Below the pieces are notes generated by a model, which worked only from the letters and a program-made list of their open reading frames with translations, did no database searches and was not told the DNA's origin. 64,000 bases of DNA from Histomonas meleagridis (Eukaryota > Parabasalia > Tritrichomonadida > Dientamoebidae). Positions within the stretch are counted from its first letter, which is position 1, and each line of letters opens with the position of its first letter. The stretch is from positions 1 through 64,000 of the forward strand of contig WSYJ01000140.1 in the NCBI GenBank assembly GCA_020186115.1, written 5' to 3'. A program made the position numbers and the translations under genes. This document shows, piece by piece, positions 1 through 10,702 of this stretch.

Positions 1-5
1 CAATA

Positions 6-33
6 AATAAACCACACGGGAGGAGATTTTTTC
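6..33 (+). repeat. Left copy of the direct repeat flanking the retroelement
   Basis: These 28 bases, including the unusually GC-rich core CCACACGGGAGGAG, recur perfectly at 6131-6158. Weaker similarity continues in register for another 28 bases, to a shared TTTTTTGCA at about 53-61 and 6178-6186. It could be a long target-site duplication, a sequence-specific target, or the head of a second element copy. Confidence 0.85.
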
Positions 34-41
34 GATTTTTT

Positions 42-887
42 ATGGATATTGGTTTTTTGCAGCGGAGACTCCAATATTCGGATTCAGCTCCCCAAGGGCA
101 CTCGAATGATATAGTTTTTTCGGAATCGAAAATTGCATCATCAGATAATTTCAAGATTGATGATGATCCCTTCGACATAGAACGACCACGTTACATTGAA
201 AGCCCTCCCCCAGAGAGTGAAGAAGAAGACCCAGAAATCGGAAATCGTGATGAAAATTTTTTCGAAATCAGATTTGATGCGACTCAACCCTTACAACAAG
301 AGATCCTATTAGTACGAGATATTCATTATTCACCATATACTGAGACAGAAACTGATAGAACTCAACCTTCAGAAGTAGCGATCATTTCATCTGATCGCAG
401 AATTATTCCACACCTTCCAATTATATTGATCCACAAAACAGGTTTATTTCAGCAGTAAGAGGACAAATACGTTTATTCCACGGTCAACTACAATTTAATC
501 GAGATATTACACCATTTCCTACAACTCCAGAAAGAAATTCTTAGGAGAAAACTTAACTTATATAATTTTATTAACATTCCTGAATTACGTGAACGACCTT
601 ATAGATTATGTGAAGATTATCCAAGAATAAGATTCATTGCTAAGGAAATCACTAATATAGTTAATTATTATATTAAAGTTAAAGTAGATCTAAGGAATCA
701 AACATTTAATCAAACTTCCAATATAAATCAACAATATAACACTTCTACTCTTAATTCTACTTTTAATTTCTTACAACAACAACAAATTAATTTATTTAAT
801 CATGGAAATCATGAACCAGAAATAGTTAACGCGATCACTCAAGGTCCTCCAGTTAATAATACTAATATTACTAATGAAGCTACAGTT
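42..887 (+). pseudogene. Retroelement N-terminal region, frameshifted
   Basis: An ATG at 42 opens a 138-codon frame rich in Asp/Glu/Pro/Ser, with an SEEEDPE stretch. Its coding sense appears to move to another frame near 420 and return near 535, after which it runs open into the repeat region at 888. I recognise no domain here. It is the likely non-catalytic, nucleic-acid or self-binding N-terminus of the retroelement polyprotein. The two frame changes mean that this copy cannot be translated through. Confidence 0.6.
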
Positions 888-1640
888 ATGAGTAACTTTA
901 TAGACGTTAAGGATAAGAAGATTATTTCTCAGACAAAGGTTATGAATCATTTAATTGATGTCGATAAAGAAACAATGACTACAGATGCTTTAGTTGAAAA
1001 TCATTCAGTTAATCCGATTATTAATAATATTACTTCAGAAGTTGATGTTGAAAATCATTTAATTAATGTTAATAATGAAGATCTTATTTCAGAAGCAAAT
1101 GTTGAAAATCATTTAATCAATGTTAATAATGAAGATCTTATCTCAAAAGCCAATGTTGAAAATCATTTAATTAATGTTAATAAGAAATATTTAATTACAT
1201 ATGTTGAAACAAAAAATCATAGAATTAACATTAATAAAAAAGATTTAATTACTAAGGTTGATGTCATAGGTCATAAAACTAACATAAATAAACATGATAT
1301 TAATTCGAATGTAACAGTAATAGGTCATAATATTAATATTAATAGAAATGATATTATTTCAGATGTTCAATTAGAGAATCACAGTGTTAATGTTGTTCAA
1401 GAAAATATTACTCCAGAAGCTATAGTTAAAAATAATGAGATTATTGTTAATAAAAAAAATTGGTTTTAGAAGCAAATATAGTAAAACATTACATTGATAT
1501 TAATAAAGAAACATTAACTTCAAATGTTAATGTAATAGGTCATGATGTTAATGTTAAACATGACACGATTACTACAACAGTTAAGGTCCCAGACCTTGAA
1601 TTTCAAATTAATGAACGTAAGAAGATTATTAATGTTGATA
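888..1640 (+). repeat. Tandem 18-residue (54-nt) coding repeat in the retroelement
   Basis: The translation is a run of degenerate 18-residue units of the type VENHLINVNNEDLISEAN. They keep a V-x-N/G-H-x-I-N-V/I-N pattern, with roughly a dozen units from about 900 to 1600. Units near 1049-1160 are almost identical at the DNA level, while the outer ones have drifted. A frame change occurs near 1455 in an A-rich run. The regular spacing of hydrophobic and Asn residues would suit a beta-solenoid, which is inference only. I know of no such repeat in R2-group elements. Confidence 0.75.
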
Positions 1641-2724
1641 TTGAATTACCAAAATTCGCTTTTAATGCCATTAGAACATTAAAACCTGGTAGACAATATT
1701 CTATTTATGATTTTCAAGCTAATCAAAAGGATAGAGATATTAACTCTAATAGTTCTGAAGAAGATTCTACAGATACTATTGAGCTAGTAGAAAATTTAAA
1801 ACATAATAATGATGATGATAACAATAAAGACGAAGAAGAAAATAATGATGAATTAAAAGATGAAGATCTAGATAATGATTTAATAACAGATATTAAAAAT
1901 TGTAAGACATGTGAGAACATTAATAATTCAATCTTAAAATGGGAAACTAAACAAAACGAAGATTATCGGAAACATCCTGATTTAAATATTTTTAAACACC
2001 CTTTAGTTCATATAATGATCACGGAAAATAAATGGTGCCCCCCTGGACCATTCCCTTGTCAATGTGAATGTAGAGAATCCTCTAAAACAGGTAATAAATT
2101 ATTAATGCACATGAAAAACAAACATGGTAAAAAGCCGGATCATAATCATTTTGTTGGCTGTATTGGATCATTAACTAATAAAGAATTAATTTGCAGCTAT
2201 TATATGATAATAATAACAAAGAAGTTTATAGGAAAAATATCAATTATTGTCCTTATCCTCATTGTAAATATTTTACACATAATAGTAAATCTTTATCATC
2301 ACATATAACACATTGTCATCCTAAATTCGATGGTGATAAAAATACTATTGGATGGTTTTGGTCAGTTATAATCGAATATACTACAAGATTTAACAAAATA
2401 CCTTCAAGTTTGAATATTTTGAACCTAAGACAAGGTTATATTTGCGAATCTTGTGATACAGTATGGACTTCAGATATTAAAGGTTTAGGGATTCATATTA
2501 AAAATCAACATGGATTACTTAATAGAGAAGGAACTAAAATGAAATATGATAGGATCAAAGTATTTTCAGTTTCACATTTAGATTTGAATGAAGAAGAATT
2601 AAGTAAAATGAAACAAGATATTAAAGATTATAAAGATTTAATTATCAATGTTAAAAATATTACTCTGAAAGAAAAATTAGGTCTAAATGACACTCTTTTA
2701 ATTGTCAATAATGATAATTTATAA
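1460..2724 (+). pseudogene. Retroelement zinc-finger region (three C2H2-like fingers)
   Basis: After the repeat and an acidic Asp/Glu/Asn stretch (about 1790-1880) come three Cys/His clusters. The first, at about 2036-2125, has CQCEC followed by H-x3-KH. The second, at about 2248-2322, has CPYPHC followed by H-x3-H. The third, at about 2446-2514, has CESC followed by H-x4-H. A frameshift near 2190 separates the first finger from the other two. N-terminal C2H2 fingers ahead of the RT are typical of R2 and NeSL elements, where they bind target DNA. The frame ends in a TAA at 2722 but remains open beyond it. Confidence 0.75.
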
Positions 2725-3577
2725 GCTATTAGAAAAAGACAAGAAAGGGAAGAAAGAGATAGATTCAACTTAAGAAGGGATCTACAATTACAACAATTAA
2801 GAAAAAACTTAAATGATGAAAACACACGTCCTCCCCAGACTCAAGATAGGCCTACACAAAATGATATAGAAACAAGATTACAACCTGAAATATATAATAA
2901 TTTAAAAGTAACATTTGATTTAAATATATTAAAACACCTTTTCAGAAATCAATTATAAGAAATATGTAGATATTGGACGGAAGAGAATAAATTACAGACA
3001 AATCAATTCATATCTATCCCCAAAACTTGGGGTAAGAATAAATTTAGATTAAAAAAGAATATTATCAAATTATTTAAGGATTTAATCGACCCATTTATCA
3101 ATATTTGTAAACTACTAGAAAATATAGATGATGAAGAAAACTTTCACATATGGGAAGGATGTTTATCTATAATCAATTTTATTATTAGAGAAAATATTAG
3201 AAACACTTTGAAGATTCCTTTAAATAAAATGTTACAAAGACAAAATACAGTAATTAGAGGGAATCAACAATTAGAATTAATCAAGGAAGCAGAAGATGAA
3301 ACTCATTAATTATGTAAATCAATGACTCTAATTAAAAGAATTCAAGAATTGAAAGATAAACCTCAATCACAAACTAATCATGATATGATCAACAAATTAC
3401 TAAATAATTGCATTAAAATTATTCCTTCTATCCCGGAGGATATTAATGACATTCTAGGGATTAATAATCATCAAGACATATTAAATTTATTGAATAATAC
3501 AGCAGATTATATAAATGATAAGATTGATTTTATGAATAGTGAAATTATAGAATTTCAAAAACTGACGTTCTACTAAG
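2725..3577 (+). pseudogene. Retroelement linker region between zinc fingers and RT
   Basis: The same frame as the second and third fingers continues here with three TAA codons (about 2722, 2956 and 3307) but stays otherwise open. It encodes a charged, helix-prone region rich in Lys, Glu, Asn and Ile. R2-type elements carry a similar unconserved stretch between fingers and RT. A frame change occurs at about 3577, where the coding sense passes to the RT frame. No independent gene is supported; short ATG-initiated frames inside (for example 3322-3576) are pieces of this region. Confidence 0.6.
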
Positions 3578-4933
3578 AATCCAAATTATAGAGACCTAAT
3601 ACAAGGACTTTATGCAGAAGATCCTCGGAGATGTCTCCGTTGGTATATTTTAAATAATTCTACCCCCAAGTGTAAGATAGACCCAGAACAATTCTTAAAT
3701 GAATATGGTAAGAATTGGATGGAAAATAAAACAAGTAGCAACACAAAAGAATTTGACATGATTAAAATTTTAAACGAAGAAGATAATCATTACTTAATTA
3801 ATAATGAATTATCAAATGATGATAATATCAAAAGTGCAATATACTATAGATCAAATATATCAGCTCATGGCCCGGATGGGATATCGAATTATATATGGAA
3901 ACTAGGAGCTGAAACAACTGTTAAATTAATTAAGATTACTACGCAAATAACAATCAAAATCAGAAAATGCCCTGAATTATTAGAAATTGGTGACGCCATT
4001 ATGTTATGTAGAGGAGGCAACACTAATGAACCACATTCTTGGAGACCAATTACTATTGCACCTACATTTTACATAATGTGGATGGTAACTTTATCTAGAT
4101 CCTTCCAGAAATTAAACACAATAAAACCTTTTATTTCTAGATGTCAAAAAAATTTTATGCAAACCCCAAATGGCACGTCTGAACATGCTGTAATTATAAA
4201 CGAGTCAATACAAAACGTAGTCAGAAAAAAGGGGGCAATTTATATTACTTCTATCGATTTCTCAGATGCTTTCGGATCTATTCCACATAATCAGATTTTT
4301 GAAACACTAAAACAATTAGGATTCAATAATGATGTTATTAATCTAATCAGAGCTACTTATTATAACTCTAATACTAAAATTCATATACCTACTAAAGGCA
4401 CTTCAGTAGAAATCCCAATAAATTGTGGAGTAAAGCAAGGTTGTTTATTTTCTCCAATAGCATTTAACATTTGTTTAGAATTTTTACTAAAATTATTAGA
4501 TAAAAATATTATAGATGGTTTCCATTATAAAGATAATGTAATATGCGCTCAAGCTTATGCTGATGATCTTATCCTTTTATCAGATACCGAAAAAGGTATG
4601 GAAAATCTAATTAAAATCGTAGAAAGATTTTGTGATCATGTCAAAATGAAGATTCAAACAAACAAGTGTATAACTTATAATTACATTAACAATTACGATG
4701 GAAGAACTTCAGCAATCACAAACTTTAAAATTAATAATATACCAATACCAAGAGTGAAATCAATTAGTAGTTTACCTTATTTAGGAATAACTCCCTTTTT
4801 ATTAAAATCGACGAAAATGACAAATACTAAATATAAAATTGATAAAGCACTAGAAGATGTAGGCTACATTTGTTTAATGAAGCAGAAATTAACTCGAGAG
4901 ATGATGAAGATAATACTATATTTTATAATTTAA
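3578..4933 (+). pseudogene. Reverse transcriptase domain of the non-LTR element
   Basis: This is the best preserved part, open for about 450 codons. It shows the ordered RT blocks of non-LTR elements: HGPDGIS in the N-terminal block at about 3868-3890, the catalytic SIDFSDAFGSIPH block at about 4250-4290, GVKQGCLFSP at about 4429-4460, and the active-site YADDLILL at about 4555-4578. The function would be target-primed reverse transcription at a nicked chromosomal site. The frame shifts near 4865, so RT is no longer joined to the endonuclease. An ATG at 3719 exists, but the RT similarity suggests that the original protein began far upstream. Confidence 0.9.
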
Positions 4934-6078
4934 ATTCAGATGATGATTTAGACAATCAATTTCCAATTACAAATAATAACTTAGAAGAAATTACATTATC
5001 TAATGAAGACATTGAATCAAAATTAGTCTTTAATCAATCTGATTTCTTAAAAATGATCAACGATCCCGACCATAATGAATTCCATATCAATGAATTAATT
5101 AAACTCTTGTTAAGAGGTCATACATTCGAAACTCTCAAAAACAATAAAATCTCCAATTATTTCTTAAATCAATATTCTAGCAAAATAGAGAATAATTTAG
5201 TTGAATTCACTATTGAAGCTAGGACTAACAGTTTCTTCACTAATCAACATAAAAGATTAGCCAATAATAACATACAAGGTTTATGCCCATTATGTAATCA
5301 ACCTGACTCACTTAGACATTAAATTAATGACTGTAAAGTCATTATTCACCGATTTAAGAAAAGACATGACGCGGTGGTTAGGGAAATATAGTTAACATGA
5401 TTAAAGCTAAAAGAAGTCAAGAGCCAATAATAAACCTTGATAATACTGTTAAAAACATCCAGGGGGGGCACCTTACAAGGTGAAATTAGAAATCTAAGAC
5501 CAAACATTTGATATATCGATAACAATAACGAGTATGTTATTATTGAAGTAACAATCCCTTATGGAGATGTCAATGAAAATGATGAAAACTCCTTAGATAC
5601 CAGATATAAGGATAAATTAGATAAATATAAAAACTTATGTGAAGAAATAAAGAACCAAACAGGAAGAGAAGTCAAACTTCATGTAATCGTCATCTCTTCA
5701 TTAGGAGCATGGCAAAAGAAATCGTTAGATTCATTAAAATCACTGGCTGGTTCTAAATACAACTTTCAGGAATACGCTAAAAGGATTGTTTTAGCGGTAT
5801 TAAGAGAGCCTAAAGACTTATTGTTTAATAACAATAATAATAATGAAAACATTAACCCTAACGCTGCTAACGAAAACACTGATGTGGTTGATAATACTAT
5901 TAATTCTCAAGAAAGCACGGAATACGATGAATCGGACTCTATATCAAGTCACTCGAATGAGGATATCGTTACTTCAGAAATTACTGAGGTGAACGATGAT
6001 TACGAGGTGAACGTTAACGCTAATGATTTACAATCAGACTCCGCTTCCTTTACCGACGATTCATCGGAATTATGCTAG
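4866..6078 (+). pseudogene. CCHC motif plus restriction-like endonuclease and acidic tail of the retroelement
   Basis: This continues the element in another frame. Near 5281-5380 there is CPLCNQPD, then H and C, then RHD, matching the CCHC-RHD motif that precedes the endonuclease in R2-like elements. A further shift lies near 5395 and another at a G7 run near 5467. From about 5508 the frame contains RPNI, then a strand with IIEVTIPYGD and a K-x2-KY helix. This is the PD-(D/E)xK-type layout of the R2 endonuclease. The tail (5821-6078) is rich in Asn, Asp, Ser and Glu and ends in TAG. TAA at about 5320 and TGA at about 5509 interrupt it. Confidence 0.75.
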
Positions 6079-6130
6079 CATAGATTTAACTATTTCTTTC
6101 TTTACTTACTATTAATAACATCAATGAATG

Positions 6131-6158
6131 AATAAACCACACGGGAGGAGATTTTTTC
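6131..6158 (+). repeat. Right copy of the direct repeat flanking the retroelement
   Basis: Perfect 28-bp match to 6-33, placed about 50 bases after the stop codon of the endonuclease-tail frame (6076-6078). It marks the 3' limit of the element and is followed by single-copy-looking AT-rich DNA. Confidence 0.85.
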
Positions 6159-6658
6159 TACTTTTTTCTAATTTTCATTTTTTGCAATCAAGAAATATGA
6201 GAACGATCAATATGATGTATTTCTGCTCAAAAGCTTATTGTTTGTAAACATATGCTCTTAACAAAGACTGATATTTCTATTTAATTTCAAGTCAAACAAA
6301 GAATTAATTATATATTCATTAAAGGATTAACGGATCAAAAAGAGCAATAAAAAACCATTATTGATTAAAAACTCAAACACACTCTTTTTATATTTTTAAT
6401 TTTTTTTTGAATGTTAATCCTTATTGATAAATTACTTTATTTAATTATTTTTTTTTTTTTTTTTTGGTTATAATGTTTTTATCAATGCTGAGTGGATTAT
6501 GCTTATTCAAATATTATACCAATTTACGATGATAACTCTGCAATATGACACACTTTCCACTAAGGAAAGTGTATGTTGATGTCTTTAGCTTGTTGTCACT
6601 TTTTATCATTTTGCATTTGAAGCATTCAATTTCCTCTATCGGTTTCACTTAAATTGGG
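6159..6658. other. AT-rich intergenic spacer with hairpin and T-tract
   Basis: No coding sequence is seen. It contains an 18-base T run at 6448-6465 and a perfect hairpin with 9-bp arms (6550-6558 and 6564-6572, loop of 5). It lies upstream of the membrane-protein gene that starts at 6659; a CGGTTT Myb-like core is found about 20 bases before that ATG. Confidence 0.6.
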
Positions 6659-8506
6659 ATGCCTCATAATATTCAATCGAAAACGTTTATTCATATTTTT
6701 TGTTCTTTGATGGATCTAATTTGGAAATTAATTCCATGCATTCTCATTTTTGGATCTTGTAGCATGGGTTTCGAATCTGTAATATATTTTTCAAGATATA
6801 GAGTTAATCTTATTGAATCAATTGGACTTGCTTTTCCAATTGGTTTTGTTATTACATCAATTTTTGGTCTTACCATAAATACATTTATTGGATGCAATGC
6901 TTTTCATTTCTTAGTTCAAATTGTTGTTTCTTTCATTATTACATTTTATCTTCGGCTTCGAAACAAAAACAAATATCCAGCTAATCCACAAATTTCATTT
7001 CTTTCATATCTTGGCATTTTCTTCATAATGCTATTCTTTTCATATTTATCATATAAGTCAATATTCCCAACAAAAGATACCTTAATTTCCACATCCAAAA
7101 ATGACATGATGCTTGAAGTTTCTCTCATAGCTTCATTTGTAAATGGATGCAACAAAAAATCAAGTTTAATCACGTTCATACGAATTCCACTTACACCAAA
7201 CAAAAAAACAACCATTGAAATAATTCCAGCCTTTTATTGTTCACTTCTTCGAGTTGGAGGGTTTACACTTCGTTTATCTATTTTATCTGTTACAATTCTA
7301 TTGTTTTCTTCCATCACACTTTTAATGTTTTCATTTGTTCATCGAATAATCAAAAATCAATATATATCATTAATGTCAGTTCCAACACTATTCCTTCTTG
7401 GTGGCTTTGGGTTCGTGAACTTCACTAATAACAAAGATCGTGGCAATGGATTTACTGATTTTATATTTCTCTATGGCTCATCAGAGACCGTTTATTGGGG
7501 GCACCCCTTATTACATACATTTTTGACATCAAGAGTTAATTTAACATCACTTGCTTTAACGCTCTCAGTTCTTATATTTCTTGAGTCAGACATAATTTTT
7601 ATTGCAGGAATTATTTGTGTCATTCAAATGTTTGTTCGGCCACAAAGTGGATTTCTTTTATTTTTAATTTTCTTCACATATAAAAACACATTTCTTAAAG
7701 AGAAACTTAAATTCTTTTTAATTCCTTTTGTTATTTTAAGTTTCTTTTTGTTACCTGTGATTGCATTTATGTTTGATTCACCAATATGGAAAAGTACTGA
7801 AACATTTATACCATTTATCCATTACTTATTATCAATATTTGGCTTTGGCTTTATTGCTTTGATTTTCTCATTTAGAACACAAAACAAAAGAAAACTCATT
7901 ATTTTCTTTGGTTTATTTTATTTGATCGGAAACGTATCGTTAAACAAAATTCAAAGGTTTAACTTTTTCACCGTGCAAACCGTTCTTTATCCACTTTTGA
8001 TCGTTTTGATATGCGATTCAATTAATTGGTTAATAAATCTTTGGAAAAATCCTGAAATTAAAGGAGCTTTTGTTTCGATTTCGGTGTTTCTTTTCATTGG
8101 AATGTGGCTTTCATCACTCGCTGGATTATATAATAAGTTAAATCAAACAATTACAGTGTTTGGCGAAGAACAAAATCATGTATCAAAATGGATAATAGAA
8201 AATACAAAACGTAAAAGTATTTTCGCTTCATCTGGGAATTGGTGGAATCCAGCTGTTGTTAGAGCTGGAAGAATGTCTTATAATACTTATGATGATACTC
8301 TTCAAGATTTCAATTTCGACTTTTCGATTCAAAACAATAAATACAACAAATTCATGCAAGATCCACAAAATAAGGAAAACATTGAGTTCGATTATGTCAT
8401 TTTGTCTGTCGATGAAAGTTGGATATCGAAATTAAGACAATGTAATTTGTTTAAATCTGTTTTTAAGAATGGGAAATATGAAATTTTCCAATATATTAAG
8501 GAATAA
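6659..8506 (+). CDS. Multispanning membrane protein, possibly GT-C-like glycosyltransferase
   Basis: The ATG at 6659 opens a 615-residue protein with about a dozen hydrophobic segments spread over residues 15-485, followed by a soluble C-terminal domain of about 120 residues containing SGNWWNP. Many short membrane helices with one soluble C-terminal domain is the build of GT-C-type dolichol-linked sugar transferases, but the usual DxD/ExD signature in the first loop is not evident, so this is only a suggestion. A DRGNGF stretch lies in a mid-protein loop near residue 260. It would act in the endoplasmic reticulum or another endomembrane. COG6 follows on the same strand after 89 bases; I see no functional link. 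It could also be a transporter. Confidence 0.7.
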   Translation: MPHNIQSKTFIHIFCSLMDLIWKLIPCILIFGSCSMGFESVIYFSRYRVNLIESIGLAFPIGFVITSIFGLTINTFIGCNAFHFLVQIVVSFIITFYLRLRNKNKYPANPQISFLSYLGIFFIMLFFSYLSYKSIFPTKDTLISTSKNDMMLEVSLIASFVNGCNKKSSLITFIRIPLTPNKKTTIEIIPAFYCSLLRVGGFTLRLSILSVTILLFSSITLLMFSFVHRIIKNQYISLMSVPTLFLLGGFGFVNFTNNKDRGNGFTDFIFLYGSSETVYWGHPLLHTFLTSRVNLTSLALTLSVLIFLESDIIFIAGIICVIQMFVRPQSGFLLFLIFFTYKNTFLKEKLKFFLIPFVILSFFLLPVIAFMFDSPIWKSTETFIPFIHYLLSIFGFGFIALIFSFRTQNKRKLIIFFGLFYLIGNVSLNKIQRFNFFTVQTVLYPLLIVLICDSINWLINLWKNPEIKGAFVSISVFLFIGMWLSSLAGLYNKLNQTITVFGEEQNHVSKWIIENTKRKSIFASSGNWWNPAVVRAGRMSYNTYDDTLQDFNFDFSIQNNKYNKFMQDPQNKENIEFDYVILSVDESWISKLRQCNLFKSVFKNGKYEIFQYIKE

Positions 8507-8595
8507 ATATAAAAGTATAGATATTTTTTGAATAAAAGATTGTATTTAACATTTTTTTTGTTTTGATATTCATGTTGACCGTTTAATGGGCTCAG

Positions 8596-10383
8596 ATGAG
8601 AACAACAATCCAAAGAAAAATTAACCAAATAAATGCGCTCGCAAATAACCCGCCTACAGAAATTATAAATGCTCTAAGTTCTCTTGGTGAAACATTTGAT
8701 TCTAAAGATATTCGATCATCTCTTGAAGAAAGAGAAATTCAAACAATCAACAAATTCATTCAATCTTTTTCAGTCCTTCCGAATACTATAAATAATATGC
8801 TTGCTAAAATTGATTCTCTTGATCATTCTATTGATTCGATGCTGGAAAAATTATCAATTGGTGATAAAGGTGTTGAAGAAGTTTTGGATAAAACTGCTTC
8901 TCTTCACTCTCAACAAGAAAACCAACGTCAACAATTAAATAGCATCCACAATTTTATTGACAAATATTATCTTCAAAACTCTGATCTTCAAATTTTAAAT
9001 TCTGGAGATATTAACGACCAATTTTTTGAGTCCTTTTCACGTCTTGAAGCAGCACAATTGCGTACCACTGAAGCACTTAAATCTCATGATTCAATATGTT
9101 TTCAAGAAATCTCAGATTCTCTCAATAAAATCAAAGAAAATGCATTCCAGCGAATGCACACATGGCTTCATATGAATTCCCATCTCTTTGACTCAGTCCA
9201 TCCGATGTTAAATGCTTCTTATGGAAAATGTCTTCAAGCAATTAAGCAAAAACCTTTTCTTTACGGTTTTGTTGTTGAAGAGATTTCCAAAGTTCGCGGC
9301 TCTGTTGTTGGTCGTGCATTTCTCAAAGCTCTTACGACTGGCGATTCCGATACAAAGCCAATTGAAGCCTCAGCTTCACTTGAGCCATTACAATTTGTCA
9401 GTGATTTATTTGCGTGGATGCATCAAACTTCTGCAACGGAAGCATCATTTCTTTCCAATCTATTAAAAGAAGAGCCGTCTTCAAAAGTAATGAAGAATGC
9501 TTTAGCTACTGTTTTCGATGCATCTGTTCGACCACTCGAAATTAGAGTTAGTCAAGTTACCAAAACTTTGATGAAACCATCAGATCTTCATCAGGTTGCG
9601 AATTTATGTTCATTTTTCTCCAATATATTTGGTGATATGTGCGGACTCACAAGTACAATCTACAAATGTATTGATACATTAAAACAAACAGCAACAGAAC
9701 GCTTCAAACAAAGTATTAATGATTCTATGAATGACATTTCTACCAATGGCAAACCCACACAAGGCTCAATCAAGATTGCGCTTCGAACAATTTCAGAGAT
9801 CACTTCGCTACACAAGCAATCATCGCTCTCTACATCATTTGATGTAAGTGTATTGATCGATTCCTATGCAGAGAAGCTTCTTCATGCAATTTTAACGATC
9901 AAAGATTCGATTGCATTTCAAGCAAGTTCACTTTATGAGCTTTTAGTTATCTGCAAAGATGCGAAACTCCAATGTGAAACATCTGTGGGAAATGAGTGTA
10001 ATGAGTTATTACATAAAATAATTTTAATTGAGGTAAATGACATCCTAAAAAGAAGTCGAATAACGGAAACATTGTTGATCATTGAGAATAAAAGTGATCA
10101 GCCTTTATCAACTGTGAGAGGATTGGAACCTGAATCGATGCAATCGGCAATAAAAAGATTCGAAAATTCTTTGGTTGCAACAGGTCCAATAATTACTCCT
10201 TTGTGTGACACAATACAAAACATTGAGCTAAAACAGAAAGCCAGAAAAGAAGTGGTGGAACATTTGGTAAAAGTTTATGATAAATTGTTTGGAGTTGTAA
10301 TGGACCCAAACAATGGCTATAACTCCCCTGGATCAATGTTTAAATACACGCCTGATTTGTTAAGGGATTTGATATCGGTTTGA
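8596..10383 (+). CDS. COG6: Conserved oligomeric Golgi complex subunit 6 (COG6)
   Basis: This 595-residue protein matches the COG6 family through its length. The N-terminus is a long coiled coil (about residues 40-130), and the middle has the diagnostic FLYGFVVEEISKVRGSVVGRAFLKALT stretch (in part) near 225-250. FVSDLFAWMHQ follows near 270, and the C-terminal end reads NGYNSPGSMFKYTPD. COG6 is part of lobe B of the COG tether, which recycles Golgi enzymes by intra-Golgi retrograde vesicle capture. The ATG at 8596 is preceded by ACCGTTTA, a Myb-like element about 12 bases upstream. Trichomonads have a large stacked Golgi, so a conserved COG subunit is expected. Confidence 0.9.
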   Translation: MRTTIQRKINQINALANNPPTEIINALSSLGETFDSKDIRSSLEEREIQTINKFIQSFSVLPNTINNMLAKIDSLDHSIDSMLEKLSIGDKGVEEVLDKTASLHSQQENQRQQLNSIHNFIDKYYLQNSDLQILNSGDINDQFFESFSRLEAAQLRTTEALKSHDSICFQEISDSLNKIKENAFQRMHTWLHMNSHLFDSVHPMLNASYGKCLQAIKQKPFLYGFVVEEISKVRGSVVGRAFLKALTTGDSDTKPIEASASLEPLQFVSDLFAWMHQTSATEASFLSNLLKEEPSSKVMKNALATVFDASVRPLEIRVSQVTKTLMKPSDLHQVANLCSFFSNIFGDMCGLTSTIYKCIDTLKQTATERFKQSINDSMNDISTNGKPTQGSIKIALRTISEITSLHKQSSLSTSFDVSVLIDSYAEKLLHAILTIKDSIAFQASSLYELLVICKDAKLQCETSVGNECNELLHKIILIEVNDILKRSRITETLLIIENKSDQPLSTVRGLEPESMQSAIKRFENSLVATGPIITPLCDTIQNIELKQKARKEVVEHLVKVYDKLFGVVMDPNNGYNSPGSMFKYTPDLLRDLISV

Positions 10384-10702
10384 AATTCAATGTGATAAAC
10401 CGGTTTATGTTCTGAAAAATATGTATCGTTTAATAGAATAATCTATCGGCTAAATATTCCTTTAGAAGTAAATGGTTATTTAATTGATTTAAATTTTGAT
10501 TTCCTGTTGCAACTTGAATAGAGATGAGGTTAAAATGGAATTTATGCCACACAATATCTGAAAAAAGGATAAATGTTTAAATTGCAAATATATATCACAT
10601 AAATTAAATTCACAAATCTACAATAGCTGTAGACAGGTCATTGCTGATAACTATAAATTGTGTTTTTAATAGTTCTTCATTTGTTTTTTTTTTTTTTACA
10701 TT
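10384..10702. other. Intergenic spacer, no gene seen
   Basis: AT-rich DNA between COG6 and the FG-repeat protein, ending in a T tract at about 10685-10697 just before the ATG. No RNA gene or repeat was recognised. Confidence 0.6.

Larger units (their letters stand above)
1..6158 (+). mobile_element. Decayed non-LTR retrotransposon of the restriction-like-endonuclease (R2/NeSL/CRE-like) group
   Basis: The element reads left to right as one ancestral long open frame, now broken by several frameshifts and in-frame stops. In order it carries an acidic N-terminal part, an 18-residue tandem repeat, three C2H2-type zinc fingers, a reverse transcriptase with a YADD active site, a CCHC-like motif followed by RHD, and a restriction-like endonuclease segment. 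This order (zinc fingers, RT, CCHC, endonuclease) is that of R2/NeSL/CRE-type site-specific non-LTR retrotransposons. A 28-bp perfect direct repeat lies at both ends. The left boundary is uncertain because it coincides with the window edge. No intact protein can be made from this copy. Confidence 0.85.

Noticed and set aside
2700-5520. Reassigned TAA codon in the retroelement
   Set aside because: Neighbouring housekeeping genes use TAA as a stop, and real frameshifts also interrupt the element; decay is simpler.
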